A stretch of 64,000 bases of DNA from positions 339,759 through 403,758 of the forward strand of contig CANTAL010000022.1 in the NCBI GenBank assembly GCA_947650365.1, read 5' to 3'. A model generated the notes under the pieces. That model had not been told where the DNA came from, ran no database searches, and saw only the letters and a program-made list of their open reading frames with translations. Below, piece by piece: positions 22,754 through 37,367 of the stretch (position 1 is its first letter; each line of letters opens with the position of its first letter). Made by a program: the position numbers and the translations under genes. Source of the DNA: Chamaelirium japonicum (taxonomy: Eukaryota > Streptophyta > Magnoliopsida > Liliales > Melanthiaceae).

Positions 22754-24890
22754 TGTTGTGATTTTAAATTGTTATACCGCAAGTGCACGGCGTCTATCTG
22801 ATAGACAGTGGCAAATACGGGTCGATCCCACAGAGACTTGGATGAAAACTAATTAAAGGAAAGTTAAAGCTAATTAATTTTATATCTTAGTTTAAAAAGG
22901 TTGATTTTTTTGTGAAATTGTTTTATAACGGGAAATACGGAACGCAAAACTGAAAGCTAATTAAGATTGAGGGTGTAGTCTATATGGATGGATATTCTAA
23001 GCTCTAGAATCCGCACAAGTAGCGATCTAAACTATACTTTTAGATGATTTCCAGGATTCTCACGGAGATACGAAGTCAATCTATCTCCGTGGATGATATT
23101 CAATGGAGCACTATTATGATCACGAATGTAGTGATCTTCCTCGCTTTAATGGAATAAGCCAGAAATAATTCTCCGTAAAATTCGGAGTAATAACAGAAGC
23201 TAACACTATGTAATGATTCTCCGTAAAACTACTCGTAATGACGAAGAATAAAACTATGAGATAAACCTCTGTAGAACTCTAATAATAACGAAAAATAAAG
23301 CTAACTTATTACAGAAATTTTAATCAAGCATGAATGAGCAAAGATCACTTATTTTCATTAAACGCACTAAAATATGAAAATCAAATAAGAGCATGGTTTA
23401 GATACGACTACAAAGCTTCATCCAGAACTTAGAACGGTGGTTTAGCCTCGCATGGCCATGTGGTCGTTGATGGCGGATGCTTCTTTCTTGAAGATGATGA
23501 ACCCGGCGATGACGGCGATGTGCGACGATGATGACGCGGCTCGGCTTGGAGACGGTTGCGTGGCGTAGTCGTGGCTTCGAGAACGGTGGACGTGGCTCGG
23601 AGGTGATGGTCGATGAAGATGGTTGGTGGAAGATGATGGATGGATTCGGTGGTGAAAGTAGATGGCAGCCCCCCCCTCTAGGTTTCTGATGGTGGTAAAT
23701 ATATAGAGAGACGAGAGGAGAGAGAGAGAATCCGGACGTGCATGCTTCGGGGCAAGGAACGGCTGTGATTAAGTGTGAGAGAAACGTGGGAGAAAGAGGT
23801 AAGTTCGGTGGGGAACGTGCATATCTGGGGCCGATCGGGTAGGGGCTGATATTTGGACGGTTAGAGAGATAAGGAAAGAGAGGTAGAGAGAATCAAGGAA
23901 AGAGAGAGAAGATCGGTTAGAGAGAGAAGCGTGCGGACTAGAGAGAGAAATTCAGTGGGGTGGGTTTCAGCTACAGCTGGGTTTCCGGTTTGGGCTTTAG
24001 AGAGAGAATACGTAGAGAAGTCCGGCTGGGTTCCGGTTTTAGAAAGAGAGAGAGAATCCCGGAGAGAGAGAGAGACGTTCTGATGGGTTTCGGTGCACAT
24101 GCATGCATGGCTGCATGCATCGGACGGCTGTGATGGATCTGTGAGTGGTGGAGTGCTGGCCGGGTACAGCTGCATGCTTTTTAGTCTAAATGGACGACTG
24201 TGATTAAGTGGGGAGAAGAGGGGCGGCTGTGATCGAGTGCATGGACGGTAGAAAGAGAGAAAAGTGGAGAGCTGGGCTTCCGGGTACAGTGAGTTCATGC
24301 ATGGCTTGGTGGATCAGATGGCTGTGTGGGATCAGTTTGGGAGTATTGGACGTCAGGGAAATATGGGTTTTGGGGCGTGGGAAAGTTGGTTACCATCATT
24401 CGACTCAACTCCATCATTGCTCATTTGCATGCGTGTAGTCATCTTCTGGTTCAAGTCATGCGGTGCAGCTGCTTGTTGATGTCTCCTCTCGTCCGAATCA
24501 TTGCAGTTATCCGTTTTCCAACGTTGTTCTTCAGACAGGCCTCCAAACTAGCTGTACAGTCTCCATCAGATCGTCGTGAGAATATCCACGGCTTGGTCAT
24601 GAAGTCCTTGAGCTGATTGCATCGCGTACCGGGTCAATTCCCTGAAAAACACACATGAAATGACACTTATCAGATTCAAATGCGATTATTGATAAAAGAA
24701 TAATTTGGACTTTCGGGCTCTGTATTTTTCATGCATGCAATGTATGAGAGCGAACTAATATGCCGTTGGGTTCGTATGAAAGTCTACTATATCATGGTGC
24801 AAAGAAACTCATGCAGTTTACGTGTATTATGAAAGTTTTACGTAGCAAAGTGACGCTATGTGCATGATAAAGAAAGGATAATTCGCACCA
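22754..24890 (-). repeat. 5' LTR of the Athila-type element
   Basis: Same sequence as 12404-14540 in all lines compared. Its outer end (24867-24890, GATAAAGAAAGGATAATTCG then CACCA) is repeated immediately outside at 24894-24919. Confidence 0.93.
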
Positions 24891-24938
24891 AATGGATAAA
24901 GAAAGGATAATTCGCACCATATGATTATTTTCAATAAT

Positions 24939-24951
24939 TGGTATCAGAGTC
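24939..24951 (+). promoter_or_regulatory. Primer-binding site of the older plus-strand LTR element
   Basis: TGGTATCAGAGTC, an initiator-Met-type primer site on the plus strand, 5 bp after a putative LTR end (TTTTCA). It defines the orientation of the element that hosts the Athila insertion. Confidence 0.7.
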
Positions 24952-25314
24952 ATGCAAGTCATCATATGCGCGCATAATTAGTATGTGCCGATATCGGGGT
25001 TCTACGAGTACATCATGCATCTTGTCGATATTGTATGTTCTATAAATTATTCTTGCATGGAGGCACTTTAAAATAATCTGGATGTGTGACTGCTTGCTAC
25101 CGAAGGTCGAATCCCGTGCTAGCATATCTGGATATGCTTTCTATGTACGGATATGTTTTAGAGCAGTAGTCGGATGAGAGGTGGAGGTTGATCACCTTTG
25201 ATTCTCAAGCTTTTTGCTAGACTAGTTTTTCTTTCTTTCTAGAAAATTATATACGAGTGAGCACTTACTCGAAGCGTACTAGATCTTTTTCGGTTATAGA
25301 TTGAGAAGGAGTAT

Positions 25315-25467
25315 ATGCCACGAAGATCCACCACCAGAAGGACGATAGCAATTCGACGAAGCTTACACGATGACAGTAAAGAGCAAAAGCATCAGGAGAT
25401 CATATACAGAGGCTTGCACCAGATCGAGGAACCTAGTAAAGAAAACAGAGAGCCTGTGTTATGCTAG
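25315..25467 (+). CDS. Short 50-aa basic ORF after the primer site
   Basis: ATG at 25315, stop TAG at 25465. The product begins MPRRSTTRRTIAIRRSLHDD and is strongly basic at its N terminus. It lies about 360 bp after the primer-binding site, where a Gag start is expected, so it may be a truncated Gag N terminus. There is no domain match I can name and it may be non-functional. Confidence 0.25.
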   Translation: MPRRSTTRRTIAIRRSLHDDSKEQKHQEIIYRGLHQIEEPSKENREPVLC

Positions 25468-26139
25468 TCAAGTTCATGTGTCAGATCCTTAACTTGATTA
25501 AGTTGTATGGTTATTTCTTTCTATTGTTTTTTATATTTTTGTAGAGACCCCCGATGCGATAATTCGATTATCTGTCTTTTAGATAGATGTCTTTTACCCT
25601 CGAATCCAAGCGACCTTGTTAGAATAGGATTTTACTAATGACATCTGTTATTTAATTAACTTTTTATAATAGTGTGAACTCATCACATTCAATTATGCCG
25701 CTATTAGGATAATGTCTGACTTGTCGGGTGTCGCTATTTGGCCAGTATCGAAACCCATAATGAGACGAAGATCTACTATGACATCAATTGTCAAAGTTAT
25801 AATCGAGGTGCCATGATAGTGGGAGGCCTTTTCTGTCAGTCTGATCTTAGACTAGGCTTTAAAGTATTAGGGTGATAGCTGGTTCCAAATTTGCTACTTT
25901 TTCCCCATTTCTCTATTGTGAAACTATTATCTAGGGTTTGTAAACGATACCCTATATCTATTATTGACCTATGACGTATGTTGTGGGATTTTTGTTAGTC
26001 TGATTTTGAATCTCTATTGTCGGTTCTAGTGCCAGAACCCTAGTCCAGAGTTTCTAAATCCTTGGTGCTGAAAGCCTATTGTCAGAGCTCTGGTGCTAGA
26101 GCAATCTACGGTTTACGTGTTTTCCTTGATTTATGGTTT

Positions 26140-26265
26140 GATTTATATAGTTGAGCTTCTGTTGTGGATTATTTTATTTGATTATGCTTTGTTTTTGAGC
26201 CTCTATTATAGATTTTTGTTTAATAACTAAGTCTATGCTGTGGATTTTTATTTTCAATTATGCTT

Positions 26266-26267
<2 letters not shown>
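26140..26267 (+). repeat. Tandem repeat array, left part
   Basis: Degenerate ~50-bp units with the core GAGCCTCTATTATAGATTTT and ATTATGCTTTG. The array resumes at 27834 on the other side of the LINE. Confidence 0.6.

Positions 26268-26352
<85 letters not shown>
26268..26352. repeat. (TA)n(GA)n microsatellite at the LINE 3' end
   Basis: About 28 TA units followed by about 14 GA units. It adjoins the 3' end of the minus-strand LINE and could be its tail or a target microsatellite. Confidence 0.9.
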
Positions 26353-26356
<4 letters not shown>

Positions 26357-27833
26357 CCTCTCAATGAATGAGGGGGGGTTCGGCCTAGACCCCTACCAGT
26401 GCATTAGAAAAAAGAAAGAAATAAATACACCGATACAAAAAAAATCTAAAGAGATTACAGATGAAATTATCTAATTGCTTGAGACTTTTGCCCTGAAGGA
26501 CAATCTTCCACTGGATCAGCCTCTTCTTGATGGACTCTCTCACCTTGTCCAAGGACATCGTAACATTTCGAAAAATCCTATTATTTCTCTCAATCCAAAT
26601 GCTCCAGCACACCGCCATGACCAGAAAATCCCAGCTATTCTGAAGTCGGCTTTTGATCCTCTTATTCCTCCAGACCGTCCACATAGAAAAAACTGATCCC
26701 GGCGTACCTTGGATTTTTAAACCCCACTTCAGCTGCTCCCAGATGCTTCTCGAAAACGGGCAGTGAATAAAGAGGTGACTAATATCTTCCTTGCCATGAC
26801 CACAGAGAACGCACGAGGTATTCGTAATGTTCCTATTCCCCCTTCGAAGGAGATTAACTCTAGTCAACAGATTCTTCTTAATCATTAACCACATGAAGAT
26901 GCGGATCTTCAGCGGAACTCTAGTTTTCCACAGGGAGGTAGCCACTGGACAGATAATGCCATCTTTCTTGATAAAGTTGTAGAAAGATTTCTAGGTAAAC
27001 TTGCCTGTTGTAGACAGCCTCCAACAAGCCGCATCCTCTACGTCATTGACAGACAGTAAGTGCAAAAGATCCATCAACTCTCTAACTTGATACTGCAAAA
27101 AATTCGGAATACTCCTGCGGAATTTAATATCCCAAACGGTTCTGTTATGCCGAGCCACACACTGCGAACGGACAGAGCAATTCTTCCTCCAAGCTAGATC
27201 GTAGAGGTCCGGGTACCAGTTCATCAGTGAACCCTCAACTAATCATCTATCTTCCCAGAAGCGAGTCGATTTACCATTCTAAACTATCAAGTTAGTGCCA
27301 CATTTATAGATATGACCAATTTTCTGAATGCCACTCCAAAACGGGGAGATCTTACCAGACACTCTACTTCTAACTTGCAACGCCTTATAACGCTTGAAAT
27401 ATCTGCCTCAAATAACTGAGCTCCAGGTATCACCTTGGTCTTGTTGAAGCCTCCACCATCATTTACCCAAGAGCGCTCTGTTGTGATCGGCGAGATTGAG
27501 GACTCCCAAACCTCCTTCTTCTTTAAATTTACACACTAAACCCCAATTGACGAGATGGTACACCTTCGAATTGGAATCCGCACCCTTCCACAAGAAATGG
27601 CTCCTTATGGAGTCTATCTTTTTGACCACCCACTTCGGCATCAGGTAGAAGGAAATTTGATAAGACGGAATAAGAGTCAAAACTGTGTTAATCAGAGTCA
27701 ATCTGCCACCCAAGGAAAGGTGCTTACCCTGCCAACCCGCCAATGTGGATTCTAATCTCTCGATAACTTTGAACCAGTCGTCTTTCTTCAACTTAGTCGC
27801 CGTAAGAGGGAGACCAAGATACTTTGATATATT
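26353..27833 (-). pseudogene. 5'-truncated L1-like LINE inserted in a tandem array
   Basis: Three minus-strand fragments in order. 27830-27459 carries the end of reverse transcriptase (ISKYLGLPLTATK, then LAGWQGKHLSLGGRLTLINT, and GGLGVLNL). 27224-26991 carries a linker (MNWYPDLYDLAWRKNCSV). 26945-26385 carries the zinc-binding RT domain (W-K-x-x-VPLKIRIFMW, CVLCGHGKEDISHLFIHCPF, then SIWIERNNRIF). The fragments are in different frames or separated by stops, so it is dead. The left (26264-26275) and right (27823-27833) borders share CTTTGATATAT, a plausible 11-bp target duplication. Endonuclease and most of RT are absent, as usual for 5'-truncated LINEs. Confidence 0.8.
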
Positions 27834-28160
27834 GATCCTCTATTGTGTGTGCGTGTGTTGTTTTCTTTGATTATGATCTCATCTATATAATTGAGCCTAT
27901 ATTGTGGGGTCTTTTGTTTTCAATTATGCTTTGATCTATACTAAATATGAGCATCTGTTGTGGGTTTTTGTATTTGATTATGCTTTGAACTATACTAAAT
28001 TTGAGCATCTGTTGTGGGTTTTGTTTTTAATTATGCTTTGATTTACTAAATTTGAGCCTATATTGTGGGTTTTTATATTCGATTATGTTTTGATCTATAC
28101 TAAATTTGAGCCTCTATTATGGGTTTTTTTTCAATTATGTTTTCATATATATGCTTAAAT
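27834..28160 (+). repeat. Tandem repeat array, right part (51-60 bp units)
   Basis: Units start with GAGCCT/GAGCAT at about 27834, 27894, 27950, 28004, 28055 and 28109. Each continues (A/G)TTGTGGG-TTTTT and ATTATGCTTTGATCTATACT with drift. The array also flanks the LINE on its left side. Confidence 0.75.
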
Positions 28161-28554
28161 AGATTAAATTATCAATGGTTTAGTAAAGAGCGATGATTAT
28201 AATATAACCAAAAAGAGACAATAATGATAAGTTTAGTAATGGTGATATGCTCAAATATATTCACATTCTAAGTTGCAAGTTCAAATAAGGTACTAGTGAG
28301 CATACTAAACATGGTTGAGTAGTTCTTTGACAAAATGAAGTTTGTGTATGCTATGCAAAAGGACTATACCATATATCTAATATGCATTTGGTCTGATCAG
28401 ATCAACTTAACTCATGTTAAGAGTCTTTCGGACAATCATCTAGCAAACCTCAAGCGATTGAGGAGAGTGAGTGCGCTAGTTTATGTAAATAAGGTTCCAA
28501 GTCCCAGTGGGCTACATACACTGGTTCGTCAATTATTGTGTAAAGTGAGAGTTT

Positions 28555-28742
28555 AGGCTAGACGACAATGTAGATATTTTACAATGTCTTTTATCTCTCA
28601 TGTCTGAGAGAGCCATATAGAGGGCATAGAAGTTGAAGCCAATATTAGACTAAATGACCATCTAGATACTCTAATAGGTCTCTTATGACTCAGGTCTAAG
28701 AGAGACATGTGGAGGGCATGAAATTTAAAGACAACAATAGGA
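28555..28742 (+). repeat. Diverged ~98-bp tandem duplication before the polypurine tract
   Basis: The two halves share TAGACTAAATGACCATCTAG-like starts, ATGTCTGAGAGAGCC versus AGGTCTAAGAGAGACATG, and GAGGGCAT(A)GAA. Part of the 3' internal region of the older LTR element. Confidence 0.5.
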
Positions 28743-28755
28743 TTAGCATTAGGAC

Positions 28756-28767
28756 AAGTGGGAGATT
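28756..28767 (+). promoter_or_regulatory. Polypurine tract of the older plus-strand LTR element
   Basis: AAGTGGGAGATT, directly followed by TATTAGGTTTAG, which resembles a mutated TGTTAGG LTR start. AAGTGGGAGATTGTT is a common plus-strand primer/LTR junction in plant LTR elements. Confidence 0.6.
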
Positions 28768-29023
28768 ATTAGGTTTAGTGTATCCTGCATGTCAATTCTA
28801 GCATGCTCGATACTAATTACGCATACTTTACTAATACTCACAAACTCTAGTGCATGAGATATATAAATCCACTAGCCCACTTTGGTATGGTTTAGGTAAC
28901 TCAGATGTGTGGATGAGATCTACATGTAGGAGTTATGACTTGCCATATGCATCTAAGTAGAATCACAGTCAAGTACTGGATTGGGCATATAGTATCATAA
29001 AGACTGTAAAACCTTGACCTTCT

Positions 29024-31227
29024 TGATAAAGAAAGTAAATGAATCAGATATCATAGTGCGCAACAAAAGCGATATAAAAATATGGATTGGGTCATATGCT
29101 TTTTAATAGAATGTGATCTAGATGTCTTTTAAAAATTAATGCACGTGAAAACAACCTATAGATTATAGAAGAATACCTCACATATTGATGCATGTGGAGA
29201 AGATCATTGAAGAACAGGAAGTCTTTCTTCTTTGGATCCGATTGATTTGAAGCAAATTCTTCATATTGCCTATGTACGCTCTTGGGAGAGATCAAGCAGC
29301 ATATAGTTTCCTCCTTCCATGATGCTCTACTTACCTTCGATGAATTCTTGAAGCTCGCAAATAAGAAGGTGTAGCAGACGAAGGAGACATAGCTTCTTTC
29401 TTTCTCTTTATTCCTCTCTCTTTTTCTCTTTCTTTCTCCCTCTCTTTGTCCTTGGTGTGGTCGGCCCATATGTCATTAAGGTTTAGGGAGTACAACCACA
29501 AGAGTTTTAAAAAAATTATGGTCGTCCCCCTCTTTCCTTATGTGTATGGGATTGGATCCCTTAAGTGTAGGAATCAATCTTTACACTTAAGGTTATCCAC
29601 TCCTATACTTTAGGTGGCTACCAAACTTGGACTCCTATACCCATTGAACTCATATGAACAACCATTATAGGGTTTTTGGACTCCTATTACCAACCATATG
29701 GGTCTCCCATGGGTTTAGGTCAGTTACGAGAGAGTGTTCAGACGTATGTCTGGCCGAGTTGACTCCAAGTCAACCCTAGACAATGTGTCATGGTTACTTC
29801 TAGTCCAACTAGAAAATCATTATAGAAAATATAATTAATTATCCATCATTATCCACTATAAATAATTATGATAATACCCCTACTAATAGGGGTCATCTTC
29901 TTAATTCAATAGAATTACGACTAGAGAATGATATGAAGTCCAATAGGATTATGAGCTAGGTGTCTACTTGAGCAACCTCCATGAGAGACAGGACCAATGG
30001 TTAACTATAACTTGTAGGATGGTCAACCTATCCACTAGGAGAGTCCAGACACTTATGAGAAGTGTTAACTTAATTATTATCTAGTGATCCTAGTTAGACT
30101 ATATATCATACACGATTGACTTCAATAATTATATATTAGTTTTCAAATTGGTTCACTCTAGTGGATCACATGCACACATGGATATCCACCGTGATATTAA
30201 ACTAGGAATCATGGTCAAACTAGGATTCCTACTAAATAGAGCATATAGAAAGCTACATTAGAAATCCTAATCTCATTGGAAACCTAATTAATGTAATACC
30301 TAATCTAGGTAACCATAGGGTTTTAGTCAACATTGGTAGACCCCACAACTAGAAATCTTACTTATACTAGAATTAGGATTTCTACAACCAATAGAAATGA
30401 CTTGGAATCTTATGGGACTCCGGTGACTCTAGATCCAATTAGGGAATATGCATGTAGTTCACCCACTTGAGTCCAAACTCTCCAAGTCCTTGTGTTCACC
30501 ATCTAATTTTTAGATTTACCTGGCCATGTATAATGATCAACCTCTCATGGAGGTTGCTCAAAGAGACACCTAGCTCCCCACGGGGAGCGACTAGTGAGGA
30601 ATTCCCACAGTTTGCCTATATTCTCTGGTATCCAACATAAGTCACCCAATCTACCTAGCTTTGGAACTGTGATAGGCCTCGCTGATTGGCAAGTCAAAGT
30701 GACAAGTATCAAACTCATAGTATATAGAATATCTTTGGATTTAGGGTTAGTAGACTAGTAGTAGGAAACAATATCATAGACAATGTCCTTTCTCTCAATT
30801 TTGTTTCCTAGACCATAGTCTAGGAAACAATATCATAGACAATGTCCTTTCTCTCAAATTTGTTTAGTGTGTTTCTGTATCTCTCAAACATGCCGACACT
30901 CTTAACTTAGATTCAACCAATACAATGGTCGAGATAGACAATCTCTCTATAACGAGAAAGGTAGGGTGCTACAATCTTGATTGGGTATCCTATCTGATTA
31001 TTGACTGTAAACTTTCTGAGGTGTGTGAACCGGCACACTCAAATCTCTCATGTACTGATCTCAACAATACACATGATTCACCTAGAACACACCTTTGTGA
31101 ACTAGTAGTATGTACATATCATATACTGGGATAAAGAGTTATCTGTGATAGACACATAGTATTTTACTAATCTTTATTCTAATATCAATATCGTGGATTG
31201 GCATGCAGAACATAACTAATCCCAGCA
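29024..31227 (-). repeat. Solo-LTR-like element nested in opposite orientation
   Basis: Read on the minus strand from 31227 it begins TGCTGGGATTAG and ends near CTTTCTTTATCA at 29024. Landmarks match the surrounding plus-strand LTR with drift. Examples are CTATCTCGAC (30930 and 31240), CCAATCAG(C/T)GAGG(C/T)CTATCACA (about 30680 and 31437), and the terminal TTCTCCACAT/ATAATC(C/T)ATAGGT (about 29150-29190 and 33020-33070). It has no internal domain, so it is probably a solo LTR. A clear target duplication is not visible. Confidence 0.55.
30763..30858. repeat. Local direct duplication within the inverted LTR
   Basis: AGGAAACAATATCATAGACA, then ATGTCCTTTCTCTCAA, occurs at about 30763-30799 and again at about 30822-30858, nearly identical. 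Confidence 0.85.
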
Positions 31228-33223
31228 TAGAGGTGGTCTATCTCGACTATTGGAATATTGATTCCAAGTCAGTTAGTGTTGGTGCATTTGGAATGCACCG
31301 AATAAAATCAAGAGAGTGTATCTGGTTTTTAAGTATTGTCAACCAAAACAACATGTAGCTCTACTACTAGTTGCCTAGATCATAAATCCTAGAATCAGAT
31401 GTGGACTCTAGGTACAGTGTCTGTTACTTTAGCCTACCAATCAGTGAGGTCTATCACAAGTCAATATCTAGATATGTTGGGTGGCTTACAGTGAATGCTG
31501 GGTAACACAGGTAATCCGTAGGAATTCCATATTCATTGAGAGAACATAAAGTCTCATTGAGTAACTCTCATGAAGGGTTGATCAATGAGTCCGGTTGGAT
31601 GAAATGAAAGTAAAGATGGTGATCACAAAAAAAAAAGAAGTCAGAACTCAAGTAGGTAAGCTATACTATAAGAGATAATCAGGATGATCCTAGATAGTTT
31701 CACGGACACCGAAATAAGGGGTCAAGTACAATATAGTTGGAAAATTATACTCATATAATTTACTAAATAACCTCAGAGTACAACTATGGATTAGTAGTTG
31801 TTATAGCCATAGTTAACCGGTTCATGGTCAGAGTCATGAGATAACTATGACCATATGTATAATTGGAGCCAAGGTTATTAAGGCCCCAAAGATTTCAAAT
31901 CCTAACCACCTCTAATGTTGAGCTGACCTAATCGTAGTGTAGTTGGAGTTATTAGCAGTGGGTACCTCCACGATGTCTAGGACACCAACATAGGTGGATT
32001 ATGATACTCACTAACCTGGGTTACCTAATTGGATTAGGAATCTTAGGTAGCACCTTCTAAGTGATCTTTAGAAGATAAATCCTAGGTGGACTATGATTCA
32101 CCAGGTGGATCCACACTAGTGGACCCCATCCTTCAGCATGTGGACTAAAACCCAGTAGCGTGCAATCATAAAGGTAAGGGTGAGAATATCAAACCTCTAT
32201 GGCATGATTGAGAGCATCCTAGTGGACTATGATGACTTTCCCACTTTTTAGGAGGTGTCTTAAGTGTCCACGTAGGATGACATTCCACACTTCTGGATTC
32301 ATTAAGCATATTGGACTATGGTGATGATCCCTATTGTTTAGACAATTATCCTAGTTGTACATAATGTATAATGTATTCTATCTTATTGTGGATAAGAGTC
32401 CTAGTTGAACTATGACTCAGTTTATCCATTCCTATAAGTTAGGAGAGAATCAAAGGAAACAATCTTGTATGTTACTTCTTTTCATAAAAGGGACCTCTTC
32501 TCTTAATCCCCAACTCCTTAAGAGACCTAGTCACACAAAGAAAGGACCTTATGGCCGGCCAAACGAGTCCAATAGAACTCCATAGGGGCTGACCATACCT
32601 CTCTCGTGAGGTAAGGAATCTCAACTTGGTATCTCCCTAAAGTGTTGGATTTGCATCCTATGCTTAGAAGGAGACTAACTACACAAGGAAGGGAATAAGG
32701 GGGCCTGCCACACAGGGTATAAAGCCTTGTGGCCATCCTCCCTAACCCTAATCCAATTTATGGGGGGCAACCAAAGAGGAAAAGGAAGAAGAAGAGAAAA
32801 AGAGGAGAAAGAAAAAGAAAGGAATACAAGTTCTTCTCCACCACTCATGGTAGAAGGGCTTTTTCTTATATCTTTCTCAGAGAATGAAAATGAGAGCAAG
32901 ATGAAGGGAACTCCCACAAGTCCATCACTGTCGGCATCGTCGTGGAACAGGAGTTGCTATTCAAGAAAGCGAGGTGTCATTCCTCATCTTCTTCGACATA
33001 TTCATCGACTCGATTTTCTCCACATATATTTATAAATCTTGTATGGTAACTTCTTATAATCCATAGGTCGTAATTAATGCATGGCACTTTATTTACGATG
33101 TAAGGATATTTTTTTCATAACCCCATAATAGAATGCAAGACCATGATCCGTAGAGAGACAAAGTTTTCATCATCTTCCATTGCCACTCTCGATCCGATCC
33201 CATCAGTGGCATCCTTCCCATTC

Positions 33224-36123
<2,900 letters not shown>

Positions 36124-36607
36124 GTTTTCACTAGGGGTGGCAATTCTTGACCCGACCCGAACCCGACCCGAAGTTAGCGGGTTTGGGCTTGGCCTAAACA
36201 GGTTCGGGTCATAAACGGGTCGACCCGATTGACCAGTTTATTTAATGGGTCGGGTTCGGGCTTGTACTTATAACCCGATTGACCCGTTTAACAAATGGGT
36301 CGTGTCAACCCGACCCGACCCGACCCGAGCCAACCCGATCAAACCCGGCCCAATCCGACTTGTCTTGACCCAACCCAACAGGTTTACATGGGTTCTGTTG
36401 ACCCAACCCGACTCGACAAGACCCGACCCGTTTAGTAAACGGGTTAAACGGGTCGGGTCAGGTCAACCCGTTTATTAGGCGGATCGGGTTTGGGTTTAAG
36501 TTTTTGACCCGTTTATTAAACGGGTCGGGTTCGGGTTAGGTGTTTTGCCCTTATACATATGTCTCAACCCGACCCGAACCCGACCCATTGCCACCCCTAG
36601 TTTTCAC
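36124..36607. mobile_element. hAT-like non-autonomous element with 8-bp target duplication
   Basis: Element 36132-36599. Terminal inverted repeats are TAGGGGTGGCAA at the left and TTGCCACCCCTA at the right, flanked by a perfect 8-bp direct repeat GTTTTCAC (36124-36131 and 36600-36607), the hAT target-site length. The interior is built of ACCCG / CGGGT motifs in both orientations and codes for nothing recognisable. Confidence 0.9.
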
Positions 36608-36737
36608 TGGCTTGGGGATTTTTGGGCTGGGCATGTTAAGCCTTTGTTGTTGGGGGTTTTCTTTTTCGTTGTGACGGGGGCTTTTCACCGTTGTTTGTAA
36701 CGTCTTTTTCTGAGCTTTAATAGACAGATCGGAGTAA

Positions 36738-37084
36738 GGCCCCGTTTGTTAGCCGGAAAATTTCATTAAAGGAAAGGAAAGTCTTTCCCCTCCTTAAGTA
36801 ATTTTAGACGAGTTTGGTAACCAAAAAAGTGAACAGAAATCAGAATACTTTTATACCTAAAGTATCCCCGTGTTAGTATAATCGGGGGGAACGTGAGGGG
36901 ATTCTCTTTCCTCCCACTCCTGGGAGGAAAGACTTTCCCCCCGATTATACTAACACGGGGATACTTTAGGTATAATAGTATTCTAATTCCTGTTCACTTT
37001 TTTGGTTACCAAACTCGTCTAATATTACTTAAGGAGGGGAATTCTCTCACTTTTTTCATCACTTTCCGACTACCAAACGCGGCC
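36738..37084. mobile_element. Foldback MITE (347 bp)
   Basis: The whole element folds on itself. Left end GGCCCCGTTTGTTAGCCGG and right end CCGACTACCAAACGCGGCC are imperfect inverted repeats. The inner arms also pair, for example CCCCGTGTTAGTATAATCGG with CCGATTATACTAACACGGGG. I see no convincing target duplication. A shorter relative lies in TIC intron 10 (about 41969-42152). Confidence 0.85.
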
Positions 37085-37367
37085 ACAAAAAGGGTTTCTC
37101 GAAGAAGATTAAAAAAAACCCACTCAATACACCATTTACCAAATAAAAATAATCGAAAATTTTCAGCTCTAATGAAAATTTTGAAAAAGATCACACGCCA
37201 TGGCTCGTCTCTTTTGCTGCACTTTTACTCAAGGCAGCCATGAAAATTGACCAAGCAGAAAGGATGTTTGTCTAGGATGCGAGTCTAATCATCAGGCTTC
37301 GTACCTTCCATTGGAAAAAAATATTTGCTTTTGTTTTTTTTCTTTTGATGGACCGGCCTTAAAGGAT

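Larger units (their letters stand above)
12404..24890 (-). mobile_element. Athila-type Ty3/Gypsy retrotransposon
   Basis: LTRs of 2137 bp (12404-14540 and 22754-24890), each beginning TGTTGTG and ending GCACCA on the plus strand, are identical in every line I compared. Minus-strand order is 5' LTR, Asp-tRNA-type primer-binding site, leader, one long gag-pol frame, a 2.1-kb non-coding stretch where Athila elements may carry an env-like ORF, a polypurine tract with GTTTGGGGGTGTG, then the 3' LTR. No matching target duplication is visible (TCTAC before, AATGG after). A 25-bp copy of the LTR terminus is repeated at 24894-24919, so the right boundary is irregular. Confidence 0.93.
24952..28766 (+). 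mobile_element. Internal region of the older plus-strand LTR element (LARD-like)
   Basis: Runs from the primer-binding site to a polypurine tract. It has no recognisable Gag, protease, RT or integrase in its own orientation. The only small frame worth noting is at 25315. It has been invaded by a truncated LINE (26268-27833) and contains tandem arrays. A large non-coding retroelement derivative, or a decayed element, would fit. Confidence 0.5.
28767..33200 (+). repeat. 3' LTR of the older element, split by an inverted related LTR
   Basis: Left piece 28767 to about 29024; right piece about 31228 to about 33200. The two pieces are recovered as one LTR by comparison with the opposite-strand LTR between them, which aligns in the same order to both. 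The TATA-like GGGTATAAAGCC at 32717 suggests the promoter. The 3' end is placed only roughly. No genes. Confidence 0.55.

Noticed and set aside
26150..28160. Possible CRISPR-like array of regular repeats
   Set aside because: Units of about 54 bp are directly adjacent with drift and no unique spacers, in plant DNA: an ordinary tandem repeat split by a LINE.
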